A stretch of DNA of 8,480 nucleotides from Pseudomonadota bacterium (lineage in GTDB: Bacteria; Pseudomonadota; Alphaproteobacteria; Rhizobiales; Devosiaceae), in the NCBI GenBank assembly GCA_023427545.1, contig JAEZBF010000341.1, positions 1-8,480 of the forward strand. Direction: 5' to 3'. This document shows positions 1-6,131 of the stretch, in pieces. Below the pieces are notes generated by a model. That model searched no databases. It had not been told where the DNA came from and was given only the letters and a program-made list of their open reading frames with translations. Positions within the stretch are counted from its first letter, which is position 1; every line of letters starts with the position of its first letter. The position numbers and the translations under genes are program-made.

Positions 1-45
1 TGTTGATCGTGAGCATGAGCGGGAGATTGCTAGTCGCGCACGGGT

Positions 46-83
46 TGTCCAACTGTGGGGCGTCACGCCCTCATGGTTGGACA
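46..83. repeat. Long imperfect hairpin upstream of ndk
   Basis: TGTCCAAC (46-53) and GTTGGACA (76-83) are perfect inverted 8-mers. Inside them lies a second perfect stem, GGGCG (58-62) and CGCCC (66-70), around a TCA loop. The two are joined by two wobble and two Watson-Crick pairs, with one bulged T at 71. The whole 38-nt element folds into about 17 pairs. No U-tract follows on either strand, so it is not a standard intrinsic terminator. It could be a terminator remnant, an operator or a small dispersed palindrome. Confidence 0.5.
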
Positions 84-135
84 GGGCCCACCAGAGGGCT
101 ACTGCGGCAGACGTCCTGACCAAGCCACGCTCTGC

Positions 136-164
136 TTGCCCATCATTGCGCTCGCCGCTACAAG
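136..164 (+). promoter_or_regulatory. Possible sigma-70 promoter for ndk
   Basis: TTGCCC (136-141) and TACAAG (159-164) are separated by 17 nt, each matching four of six consensus positions. The -10 ends 35 nt before the ndk start. This is a pattern match only; GC-rich genomes give such matches by chance. Confidence 0.3.
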
Positions 165-199
165 GCGCCACACTTCAGCCAAAGACAACGGAACCAAGC

Positions 200-622
200 A
201 TGGCCATCGAGCGCACCTTCTCCATCATCAAGCCCGACGCGACGCGGCGGAATATTACGGGCAAGGTCATCACGTTGCTGGAAGAGGGCGGGCTCAGGGT
301 CGTGGCGAGCAAGCGCATCCGCATGACGCGCGCGCAGGCCGAGGGCTTCTATTCCGTTCACAAGGACAAGCCGTTCTTCGGCGAACTCGTCGAGTTCATG
401 ATCTCCGGCCCGGTGGTCGTGCAGGTCCTCGAGGGTGAGAACGCCGTCCTCCGCAACCGCGAGATCATGGGCGCGACCAACCCGCAGAAGGCCGATCCCG
501 GTACCATCCGCAAGGAACTCGCCGTCAGCTTTACCGAGAATTCGGTGCACGGATCGGATGCGCCGGAGACCGCGCGGGAGGAAATCCGCTTTTTTTTCAA
601 CGATGACGAGATCGTCGGCTAA
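200..622 (+). CDS. ndk: Nucleoside diphosphate kinase
   Basis: NDK moves the gamma-phosphate from ATP onto other nucleoside diphosphates through a phospho-histidine, balancing cytosolic NTP and dNTP pools. The 140-residue product is the usual bacterial length and begins in the family style (MAIERTFSIIKPDA), with Lys11 in the KPDA motif. The active-site block NSVHGSD carries the catalytic histidine at residue 117. Other expected nucleotide-binding residues (Tyr51, Phe59, Arg87, Arg103, Asn114) sit at family-typical places. The ATG at 200 is chosen because upstream in-frame codons match nothing in the family; GGAA at 190-193 can serve as a weak ribosome binding site. A tautomerase gene follows after 27 nt on the same strand, so they are probably co-transcribed. 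Identity is secure. Confidence 0.97.
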   Translation: MAIERTFSIIKPDATRRNITGKVITLLEEGGLRVVASKRIRMTRAQAEGFYSVHKDKPFFGELVEFMISGPVVVQVLEGENAVLRNREIMGATNPQKADPGTIRKELAVSFTENSVHGSDAPETAREEIRFFFNDDEIVG

Positions 623-649
623 AGGCCGGCAGCAAAGGGGGGAGACCGC

Positions 650-1114
650 ATGCCTTACGTAAAGATCGAGATCACCGACGGGGCGACGAGCGAACAGAAG
701 CTCGAAATCTACAAGGGCGTGACCGAGCTGCTCGGCCGCGTCCTCAACAAGAAGCCCGAGTATACGTTCGTCGTGATCCAGGAGGTCGCCGGCGAGGACT
801 GGGGCCACTTCGGCACTTCGGTCGCCGAACTCCGCCGGCGTGAGGCAGCGAACCGCGCATCGGCTTCGGCGGCACCCGCCGAGCAGCCCGCACGCGGCCG
901 CAGCAGCGCGGGCGCGAAGTCGGGCGCGAAGACGCCCGCCGCGGCCAAGCCGGCTCCTGCAAAGGCAGCGCCCGCGAAGGCTGCACCTGCCAAGGCAGCG
1001 CCTGCAAAGGCGGCTCTCGCCAAGTCGCCGCCTGCCAAAGCCGCTCCGGCAAAAGCATCGGCAGCCAAACCCGCCACCGCCAGCAAGACGGGCAGCCGTA
1101 GCAAGAAGGCCTGA
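650..1114 (+). CDS. Tautomerase-superfamily protein with Ala/Pro/Lys repeat tail
   Basis: Residues 1-66 form a 4-oxalocrotonate-tautomerase-like beta-alpha-beta unit. Met is followed directly by Pro (MPYVKIEITDG), the catalytic Pro1 after Met removal. The later stretch FVVIQEVAGEDWGHFG resembles a common proteobacterial subgroup of this family. The Arg11 and Arg39 positions of classical 4-OT are Ala and Val by hand alignment, so the substrate is probably not 4-oxalocrotonate. From about residue 67 to 154 the protein is a low-complexity basic tail rich in Ala, Lys and Pro, including eight 5-residue units of the PAKAA type (956-1075), like histone-H1/AlgP tails. Family members are normally about 60-80 residues. 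A strong ribosome binding site, GGGGGGAG, ends 5 nt before the ATG. The next gene begins 1 nt after the stop. The tail may bind nucleic acid or polyphosphate; that is inference. Confidence 0.85.
   Translation: MPYVKIEITDGATSEQKLEIYKGVTELLGRVLNKKPEYTFVVIQEVAGEDWGHFGTSVAELRRREAANRASASAAPAEQPARGRSSAGAKSGAKTPAAAKPAPAKAAPAKAAPAKAAPAKAALAKSPPAKAAPAKASAAKPATASKTGSRSKKA
956..1075 (+). repeat. 15-bp tandem repeat encoding PAKAA units
   Basis: Eight consecutive 15-nt units read PAKAA four times, then LAKSP, PAKAA, PAKAS and AAKPA. Codons vary between units (gca/gcg/gct/gcc, aag/aaa), so the array is conserved more at protein level than at DNA level. It forms most of the basic tail of the tautomerase protein. 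A multiple-of-three period permits length change by slippage without a frameshift. Confidence 0.9.
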
Positions 1115-1115
1115 C

Positions 1116-1493
1116 ATGGGCCGCATGGCTGTGGTGATGGGGGCAACCGCGCTTGGCGTGGCTGCCGTGGTCGGCTCGGCTTCAGCGGGTCAGGTCGGGT
1201 GGCTGCAATCGGGTGATCGCACATCCAGCGACGGCCGGTACTATGACATGTACCCGATCGAGGGAACGGCGGGGCGGACGCTCGATGTGTCTGTCCTCTC
1301 GCCCTTCTTCGTGCCGCTGATCATCCTCTACCGGCCCGACCAGAAGCCCGCCGCCAACGCGGAGGGGTCGGCACTTGCCGAGGGCGGAAAAGTCATCGGC
1401 TCGTTCCCGCTCGATGCGACGGGCACCTGGTACCTCCTGGTCAGTCAGACCAAGACTGCCGAGGGGACGTACATTCTCGAAGTGGCGCAGTAA
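1116..1493 (+). CDS. Small exported protein, PPC-like beta-sandwich
   Basis: The product is 125 residues. Residues 1-25 look like a Sec signal peptide: a short start with one Arg, then a hydrophobic Ala/Val/Gly run, then an SASA-G cleavage site. The mature part opens GQVGWLQSGDRTSSDGRYYD and ends GTWYLLVSQTKTAEGTYILEV. That pattern resembles bacterial pre-peptidase C-terminal (PPC) domains, which are small calcium-binding-type beta-sandwiches attached to secreted enzymes; here the domain would stand alone. The ATG at 1116 is preferred over the one at 1125 because AAGAAGG (1103-1109) lies 6 nt upstream. It starts 1 nt after the tautomerase stop, and its own stop overlaps the next start (TAATG). 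Role unknown; periplasmic location is inferred from the signal peptide. Confidence 0.75.
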   Translation: MGRMAVVMGATALGVAAVVGSASAGQVGWLQSGDRTSSDGRYYDMYPIEGTAGRTLDVSVLSPFFVPLIILYRPDQKPAANAEGSALAEGGKVIGSFPLDATGTWYLLVSQTKTAEGTYILEVAQ

Positions 1494-1678
1494 TGCCGGA
1501 AATCCTGGTGCACGTCGTCGAGGGCCGCTCGCCCGAAGCCAAGAAGGCGCTGATGAAGGACATCACCGAAGCGGTGGTGAAGCACTTCGCGGTGCCGGCC
1601 GAGAACGTCGTCGTCCAGATCGTGGAGTCACCGCGCGACAGTAAATCGCGCGGTGGCATTCCGTTCTCGGAGCGCTAG
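1493..1678 (+). CDS. Minimal 4-oxalocrotonate tautomerase-like protein
   Basis: This is a 61-residue protein of classical 4-OT size. MPEILVHVVEGRS gives Pro1 after Met removal and Arg11 at the canonical place, preceded by Glu9-Gly10. The C-terminal SRGGIPFSER resembles the end of many family members. The position of Arg39 is Val, so only part of the 4-OT active site is kept. Enzymes of this type act as trimers of dimers or hexamers in keto-enol tautomerisation or related chemistry; the substrate here is not predictable. The ATG overlaps the stop of the exported-protein gene by one base (TAATG) and no good ribosome binding site is seen, so translation is probably coupled. A strong hairpin lies inside the gene close to its end. 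Confidence 0.85.
   Translation: MPEILVHVVEGRSPEAKKALMKDITEAVVKHFAVPAENVVVQIVESPRDSKSRGGIPFSER
1627..1657 (+). repeat. Strong 12-bp stem-loop inside the 3' end of the tautomerase gene
   Basis: CCGCGCGA (1631-1638) and TCGCGCGG (1646-1653) are perfect inverted 8-mers around the loop CAGTAAA. Pairing extends outward to 1627/1657 with one G-T wobble, giving 12 pairs. It ends about 18 nt before the stop codon. No U-tract follows, so it may act in mRNA stability or Rho-dependent ending rather than intrinsic termination. Confidence 0.6.
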
Positions 1679-1685
1679 CGCCCAC

Positions 1686-1721
1686 GCAAAGTGTTGCGGC
1701 GGCGACTCACTTGGCGCTTTT
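1686..1721 (+). terminator. Weak candidate terminator after the ndk-tautomerase group
   Basis: GCAAAGTG (1686-1693) pairs with CACTTGGC (1708-1715) apart from one A-G mismatch, with a 14-nt loop, and TTTT follows at 1718-1721. The large loop and short T-run make this a weak intrinsic-terminator candidate. It lies just after the last stop of the presumed operon. Confidence 0.3.
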
Positions 1722-1802
1722 CCGTATTGCACTCGCAAAAATTTTAGATGCGCGCGGGAACTTTTCCTGACGTAGTGCAAATGACCGCGCCGGGGGGATC
1801 CG

Positions 1803-2483
1803 GTGCAGCCTTCATCACGCCGGTTCTGCGTCAACGGCCGACATCGGGAGAATGACTTGCCCCTACGCTGGCAGGAAGTGGCTTTGCCGCTTGCTATGGT
1901 GCTGATCCTTGTTTTGCTCAAGCATGTTCCGGGAACCGAAGGGCTCCCTCTCGGCCGCCTCGCCGGCATCGTTGCGTTCGGTTACGCGATCTTCCTCAGC
2001 CTGCGCCTGATCCAGGGCGAAGAGGGGATCGTGGTCGACGGCTGGTCGGAACTGCGGGCGTCGCCGGTCGAACTGTTCAGCGCCTTCGGCGGCGCGGCGC
2101 TCTCGGGTGTGCTGCTGATTGCGGTGCTCTTCGGCGGCATGCTGTCCGGCACGACGGCGCAGATGGCCGCGGCACTCGCCCTGTCGGTGGTTCTTGCGAC
2201 AGTCTCGGGGACGATCGTCTTCAACTCGCTGCTGGTGAAGGTGCGCTGGAACGGCAAGGTGGTCGAAAAGCAGGATCACCGCGGCCGCAAGATCGCCATC
2301 GCCTGGAGCGATGTGGTCAAGGTTGAAGGCCGCTGGCGCGGCATCACGATCTATGGGGCGGACCGGCAGGCGCTGCAGTTTTCGCCACTGCATTCGGGCG
2401 CGGCGCAGCTGGCGAAGTACGCAGACGACAAGGCGCGGCGGAACGCGGTGCCCGCAACGAGCGGCCCCGTACTCTGGCGCTGA
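1803..2483 (+). CDS. Four-helix membrane protein with C-terminal PH-like domain
   Basis: I do not recognise a named family. Counting from the GTG at 1803 (226 residues), four hydrophobic segments are visible at about 25-41, 52-69, 93-113 and 118-144. They are followed by a soluble tail at about 145-212. The tail (IAIAWSDVVKVEG, then ITIYGADRQALQFSP) resembles bacterial PH-like domains that follow membrane helices, with alternating hydrophobic strands and a final helix. The start is uncertain. GTG 1803 has a G-run 5 nt upstream, whereas TTG 1857 has GGGAG 6 nt upstream and would remove an 18-residue polar leader unlike coding sequence; the true protein may therefore be 208 residues. The gene stands alone and converges on the AlkB-family gene. 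Function unknown; a membrane-associated sensor or scaffold is only a guess. Confidence 0.75.
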   Translation: MQPSSRRFCVNGRHRENDLPLRWQEVALPLAMVLILVLLKHVPGTEGLPLGRLAGIVAFGYAIFLSLRLIQGEEGIVVDGWSELRASPVELFSAFGGAALSGVLLIAVLFGGMLSGTTAQMAAALALSVVLATVSGTIVFNSLLVKVRWNGKVVEKQDHRGRKIAIAWSDVVKVEGRWRGITIYGADRQALQFSPLHSGAAQLAKYADDKARRNAVPATSGPVLWR

Positions 2484-2488
2484 GCCTG

Positions 2489-2512
2489 AGGCCCCGGGTT
2501 CGGATGGGGCCT
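2489..2512. terminator. Hairpin between convergent genes, possible bidirectional terminator
   Basis: AGGCCCC (2489-2495) and GGGGCCT (2506-2512) form a perfect 7-bp stem with a 10-nt loop. It starts 6 nt after the membrane-protein stop and covers the end of the dioxygenase stop codon. No T-run follows on either strand, so termination is inferred from position and stem only. Confidence 0.4.
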
Positions 2513-3083
2513 ATTCGCCCTTGAAGTTGCGGAACGTTACGGAGTAGCGGAGCTGCTCGACCGGCGGGATCGAGTGCTCCCACTCGGTGCGCGACGGACC
2601 CGACAGCAGATACATCGATCCCGGTTCGGCGGTGAGCGAGACGCGCTCCCAGCCCGCGCCTGCCTTGCGCCGCAGGCGGAAGGTGCAGGGCGAGAGCAGC
2701 GACACGCCGACCACTTCGCCGAACACCGCCTTGTCCTTGTGCCAGCCGATCGGCGCGCCGGGGCCGTACTCGGTCACCAGGGCCTGCTGCAGCCGCTCGG
2801 CAGCCATGCCGGCGAACGAGGCGGCGCGCTCGCGCAGCGGCAGCAGGAATCCGGGTATGTCGGCGCTCCGCTCCAGCTGACGCGTGGTGAAATCGTACTT
2901 CCAGCCGTAAGAGACGACGCGGCGCTTACCGATGTCGCCCTGGAACTCGAACTCCTTGAACGGCAGCGGCGCTATGCGTTCGACGAGCGCCTCCTGCTCG
3001 TCCGCAGTGAGCACGTCAGGCTGGTAGCGGAAGCCCCCCGGCAGTGCCGGCGAGGAGGGCGCGAAGAGATCGATCTGTTGCAT
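2511..3083 (-). CDS. AlkB-family 2-oxoglutarate/Fe(II) dioxygenase
   Basis: AlkB-type enzymes repair alkylated bases in DNA or RNA by oxidative demethylation, using Fe(II), O2 and 2-oxoglutarate. The 190-residue product keeps the full catalytic set: HKD gives His115 and Asp117, His170 lies in EWEHS, and RYSVTFR gives Arg179 and Arg185 for 2-oxoglutarate and substrate contacts. The N-terminal lid region (EFEFQGDIGKRRVVSYGWKY) looks like the nucleotide-recognition part of the family. The ATG at 3083 is chosen because upstream in-frame sequence overlaps the divergent oxidoreductase gene and resembles no family member; no strong ribosome binding site is seen. It is divergent from the Mo-oxidoreductase gene with 64 bp between starts. 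Whether it is a true DNA-repair AlkB or a paralogue with another substrate cannot be decided here. Confidence 0.92.
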   Translation of the reverse strand: MQQIDLFAPSSPALPGGFRYQPDVLTADEQEALVERIAPLPFKEFEFQGDIGKRRVVSYGWKYDFTTRQLERSADIPGFLLPLRERAASFAGMAAERLQQALVTEYGPGAPIGWHKDKAVFGEVVGVSLLSPCTFRLRRKAGAGWERVSLTAEPGSMYLLSGPSRTEWEHSIPPVEQLRYSVTFRNFKGE

Positions 3084-3147
3084 GGCGCTGAGATGGTCAG
3101 GGGAGGGGGCATTTTCCAGCCTCCGGCGCCATGCTAGGCCTTCGCCC
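3084..3147. promoter_or_regulatory. Short divergent intergenic region
   Basis: This 64-bp gap separates the starts of the AlkB-family gene (minus) and the Mo-oxidoreductase gene (plus), so at least one promoter should lie here or inside the opposing gene. I see no convincing -35/-10 pair or operator, and both ribosome binding sites are weak. Confidence 0.35.
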
Positions 3148-5238
3148 ATGAACCAGGCCGCCCCGATCCAGCGCGTTGCGCGCTCCGTCTGTCCGCACGA
3201 TTGCCCTTCGGCGTGCGCGCTCGACGTCGAACTCATCGACGAGCGCACGATCGGGCGGGTGCGCGGCGCCAAGGACGACCCCTACACCGCCGGCGTGATC
3301 TGCGAGAAGGTCGCGCGCTACGCCGAGCGCATACACCATCCCGACCGGCTCCTCTATCCGCTCGCCCGGGACGGCAGGAAGGGCGAGGGCAACTGGCGGC
3401 GTATCAGCTGGGACGAGGCGCTCGACACGATCGTCGCCAAGTTCCTCGAGATCGAGCGGAAGCACGGGCCGGAGGCGATCTGGCCGTACTTCTACGCCGG
3501 CACAATGGGCCATGTGCACCGCGACGGCATCGACCGGCTGCGCCACGCGCGCGGGTACTCCGGGCAGTACGACACCATCTGCACCGGCACTGCCTGGCCG
3601 GGCTTCCTTGCCGGCACGGGCATGCTCGCGGGCCCGAACCCCGAAGACATGGCCGATGCCGATTGCGTGGTGATCTGGGGCACCAACGCGGTGCACACGC
3701 AGGTCAACGTGATGACCCACGCGATGCGCGCCAAGAAGCGCGGCGCGACGATCGTCGTCATCGACATCTACCGCACCGAGACGATGCGGCAGGCCGACAT
3801 GGGCCTGATGATGCGCCCGGGCTCGGATGGCGCGCTGGCGCTCGCGGTGATGCACGTGCTGCTGCGCGACGGGCTGGCCGATCGCGACTACATGGCTCGC
3901 TACACCGACTTCTCACCGGAGCTGGAGCAGCATCTCAGCACCAAGACGCCGGAATGGGCGGCTGCCATCACCGGGTTGACGGTTTCGGAGATCGAGGCGT
4001 TCGCGCGCCTCGTCGGGACGACTCCCGCCACCTACTTCCGGCTCGGCTACGGCTTTACCCGGCAGCGGAACGGCGCGACCAACATGCACGCGGCCCTCTC
4101 GATCCCGGCGATGACGGGAGCGTGGCAGCATCACGCCGGCGGCGCCTTTCACTCGAATACGGGCATCTGGTCGCTGGACAAGAGGATGTTGCGCGGCACC
4201 GACATGGCGCGGCCGGACGTGCGCGAACTCGACATGAGCCTGATCGGCGCGGTGCTCACAGGGGATGAAGCGGCGCTCAAGGGTGGGCCTCCGGTGATGG
4301 CGCTGTTCATCCAGAACACCAACCCCGTCAACGTCGCGCCCGACCAGACCAAGACCCGTGCCGGTTTTGCACGCGAGGACCTCTTCACCGTCGTGCACGA
4401 GCAGTTCATGACCGAGACGGCCGAGATGGCCGACATCGTGCTGCCCGCGACCATGTTCCTCGAGCACAACGACTACTATCGCCGCGGCGGCCATACCCGC
4501 GTGCTGTTCGGCCCCAAGCTCGTCCAACCACCGGGCGAGACGCTGTCGAACTTCGACCTCGTCTCCGAGCTGATGCGGCGGCTTGGCGTGGACCATCCCT
4601 CTGTGCGCATGACCGATCGAGAAATGGTCGCGCAGACGATGCGCGCTTCCGGCTACGGTGAGCTCGACGACCTCGAGCCGGTCGGCTTCATCGACCGCCG
4701 CGCGCCCGATGCGAAGTCGCGCTTCGCGGATGGGTTCAACTGGCCGGACGGGAGGTACCGCTTCGCTCCCGCCTGGGCGGAGGTCGCGAGAACCAAGGAG
4801 TACAACTGGGTCTGCGATCCGGCCGAGATGCCGCGCTTCGTCGACTACTTGCCGGCCAACGAGCCGACGGATGCCGAACACCCATTCCGGCTCGCGACCA
4901 GCCCGTCGCGGAGCTTCCTCAACTCCAGCTTTTCGGAAACCAGCGGCAGCCGGAAGCGCCAGCCCACCCCCCCCGTCTATATACGCCCCGACGCCGCGGC
5001 CTCATACGGCATCGCCAATGGCGACGCGGTGGTGCTGGGCAACCGCCGCGGCCGGGTGGAGCTGACGGCAGAAATCTTCGACGGATTACCGCCGGGCGTG
5101 CTGATCGCCGAGGGCGTTCACCCCAACAAGGCGCATCGCAACGGGCAGGGGATCAACACCCTGATCGGCTCCGATCCGGTCAAGCCGTTCGGCGGCGTTG
5201 CCTTCCACGATGCCGCGGTCTGGATCGCCCTGGCCTAG
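3148..5238 (+). CDS. Molybdopterin (bis-MGD) oxidoreductase, formate-dehydrogenase-like
   Basis: This is a 696-residue catalytic-subunit-type protein of the DMSO-reductase superfamily. The N-terminus carries a [4Fe-4S] motif, CPHDCPSAC (Cys15, 19, 23) with the fourth Cys52 in GVICEK. The segment YDTICTGTAWPG aligns by hand with the metal-ligand segment of formate dehydrogenase H, placing the Mo/W ligand at Cys145 (Sec140 in FDH-H). Other cofactor stretches are VVIWGTNAVHTQVN, FIQNTNPVNVAPDQ and MADIVLPATMFLEHND. The C-terminal molydop-binding domain spans about 578-690. No twin-arginine signal is visible, so it is probably cytosolic. The ATG at 3148 is taken because it lies just before the conserved N-terminus. 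No electron-transfer subunit, cofactor-insertion gene or fdhD lies in the window. The substrate is unknown; formate is not established. Confidence 0.92.
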   Translation: MNQAAPIQRVARSVCPHDCPSACALDVELIDERTIGRVRGAKDDPYTAGVICEKVARYAERIHHPDRLLYPLARDGRKGEGNWRRISWDEALDTIVAKFLEIERKHGPEAIWPYFYAGTMGHVHRDGIDRLRHARGYSGQYDTICTGTAWPGFLAGTGMLAGPNPEDMADADCVVIWGTNAVHTQVNVMTHAMRAKKRGATIVVIDIYRTETMRQADMGLMMRPGSDGALALAVMHVLLRDGLADRDYMARYTDFSPELEQHLSTKTPEWAAAITGLTVSEIEAFARLVGTTPATYFRLGYGFTRQRNGATNMHAALSIPAMTGAWQHHAGGAFHSNTGIWSLDKRMLRGTDMARPDVRELDMSLIGAVLTGDEAALKGGPPVMALFIQNTNPVNVAPDQTKTRAGFAREDLFTVVHEQFMTETAEMADIVLPATMFLEHNDYYRRGGHTRVLFGPKLVQPPGETLSNFDLVSELMRRLGVDHPSVRMTDREMVAQTMRASGYGELDDLEPVGFIDRRAPDAKSRFADGFNWPDGRYRFAPAWAEVARTKEYNWVCDPAEMPRFVDYLPANEPTDAEHPFRLATSPSRSFLNSSFSETSGSRKRQPTPPVYIRPDAAASYGIANGDAVVLGNRRGRVELTAEIFDGLPPGVLIAEGVHPNKAHRNGQGINTLIGSDPVKPFGGVAFHDAAVWIALA

Positions 5239-6011
5239 GCGGCCGCGGGGCCATAGGCGCGCCAGAAGAACCACACCGTCTGCACCACGCCGTAGATGAT
5301 GATCAACCAGCGCAGCAGCGGCTGCGGGATAAGGTGGGCGAACCGCGCGGCGACGTAGCCGCCGATCACCACGCCGGCGAGCGCGATCGAGCCCCAGTAC
5401 CAGTCGATGGCGCCGCCGATGACGAAGCGAACGACGGCGACCAGCGCTACGACGCTCGAAATCCAGAGCTTGAGGCCGTTCATGGCGTGGATGTCGCTGA
5501 GGCCGCCCAGCGCCAGCACGGCGAGCAGCAGGATGCCCAGACCGGCGTTGAAGAACCCGCCGTAGACGCAGACGATGCCGAGGAGCAGCACAAGGATCGC
5601 GAGGCCCGCCGCCTTCGCACCCCGGCCGGCCTTGGCGGCACGGGCGACGAGGCCGTTGATCTGGCCGCCGAAGGCGAACAGCACCACGGCAAAGCCGATG
5701 AGCCAGGGGATCGCACGGTCGAACTGGCTGGCAGAGATGTGCAGCAGCAGCTCGGCACCGAGATAGCCGCCGATCAGCGAGATGATGGAATAGAGCACCA
5801 GCCGGTCGCGGTACGGGCGCATGTGCCGCCAGTAGCCGACAACGCCGCTGACGTAGCCGGGGAGGGCTGCGTAGGTGTTGGAGGCGTTCGCCACGATTGG
5901 TGGCACGCCCGCCGCGAGGAGCGCCGGAAAGACGATCAGCGATCCCCCGCCGGCAAGCGAGTTCACGGCGCCGCCAAAGAAGCCGGCGATGAGCAGGAGC
6001 AGTTCGGCCAC
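5235..6011 (-). CDS. TSUP-family permease (TauE/SafE type)
   Basis: The 258-residue hydrophobic protein has about eight membrane segments (roughly 2-18, 24-40, 70-91, 101-117, 134-168, 182-199, 205-222, 233-250). The opening GGAVNSLAGGGSLIVFPALL, followed by NASNTYAALPGY, is characteristic of the TauE/SafE transporter family. This family moves sulfite, sulfonates or other organic anions across the inner membrane; the substrate here is unknown. The start is GTG at 6011, supported by GGAGG 6 nt upstream, which is embedded in a perfect 14-bp palindrome. The gene converges on the Mo-oxidoreductase gene and the two stop codons overlap in one CTAG. It is divergent from the glutathione transferase gene. 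A link to sulfur metabolism is possible but nothing in the window demonstrates it. Confidence 0.9.
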   Translation of the reverse strand: MAELLLLIAGFFGGAVNSLAGGGSLIVFPALLAAGVPPIVANASNTYAALPGYVSGVVGYWRHMRPYRDRLVLYSIISLIGGYLGAELLLHISASQFDRAIPWLIGFAVVLFAFGGQINGLVARAAKAGRGAKAAGLAILVLLLGIVCVYGGFFNAGLGILLLAVLALGGLSDIHAMNGLKLWISSVVALVAVVRFVIGGAIDWYWGSIALAGVVIGGYVAARFAHLIPQPLLRWLIIIYGVVQTVWFFWRAYGPAAA

Positions 6012-6017
6012 GGAAAA

Positions 6018-6031
6018 CCTCCGGCCGGAGG
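6018..6031. promoter_or_regulatory. Perfect palindrome holding the permease ribosome binding site
   Basis: CCTCCGGCCGGAGG reads identically on both strands. On the minus strand its last five bases are the GGAGG ribosome binding site of the TSUP permease, 6 nt before the GTG start. In mRNA the two arms could pair (about 5 bp around a 4-nt loop) and hide the site, or the palindrome could be a protein operator. Either role is inferred. Confidence 0.45.
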
Positions 6032-6131
6032 CTTAGTCCGGCAGCGCGGGGATTCCAAACGGAAAGCGCTGCTGGGCTGGCATGTCGCAGGGGCATGTCT
6101 GACGCCCGCAGACCATTGTGGCGCTTGCGCA

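Larger units (their letters stand above)
1..199. other. Intergenic region upstream of ndk
   Basis: No gene is supported here. One plus frame stays open into ndk, but its translation has no recognisable domain, and NDK proteins normally begin at the Met at 200. A minus-strand ATG at 16-14 could open a gene running off the left edge, but only about five codons are visible and there is no clear ribosome binding site. The region holds a long hairpin (46-83) and a possible promoter (136-164), both listed separately. Confidence 0.5.

Noticed and set aside
77..199. N-terminal extension of ndk
   Set aside because: The frame is open but the 41 extra residues match nothing in NDK proteins, and the family N-terminus starts exactly at the Met at 200.
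956..1075. Minisatellite or CRISPR-like DNA array
   Set aside because: Units are contiguous 15-mers without spacers and vary mostly by synonymous changes, so this is a protein repeat rather than a DNA array.
158..1126. Long minus-strand open frame opposite ndk and the tautomerase
   Set aside because: It is a Cys/Arg/Leu-rich antisense shadow created by GC-rich codons and the repeat array; it has no domain and overlaps well-supported plus-strand genes.
3913..4881. 322-residue minus-strand frame inside the Mo-oxidoreductase gene
   Set aside because: The plus-strand protein has clear cofactor motifs throughout, and the antisense translation is Arg/His/Val-rich with no recognisable domain.
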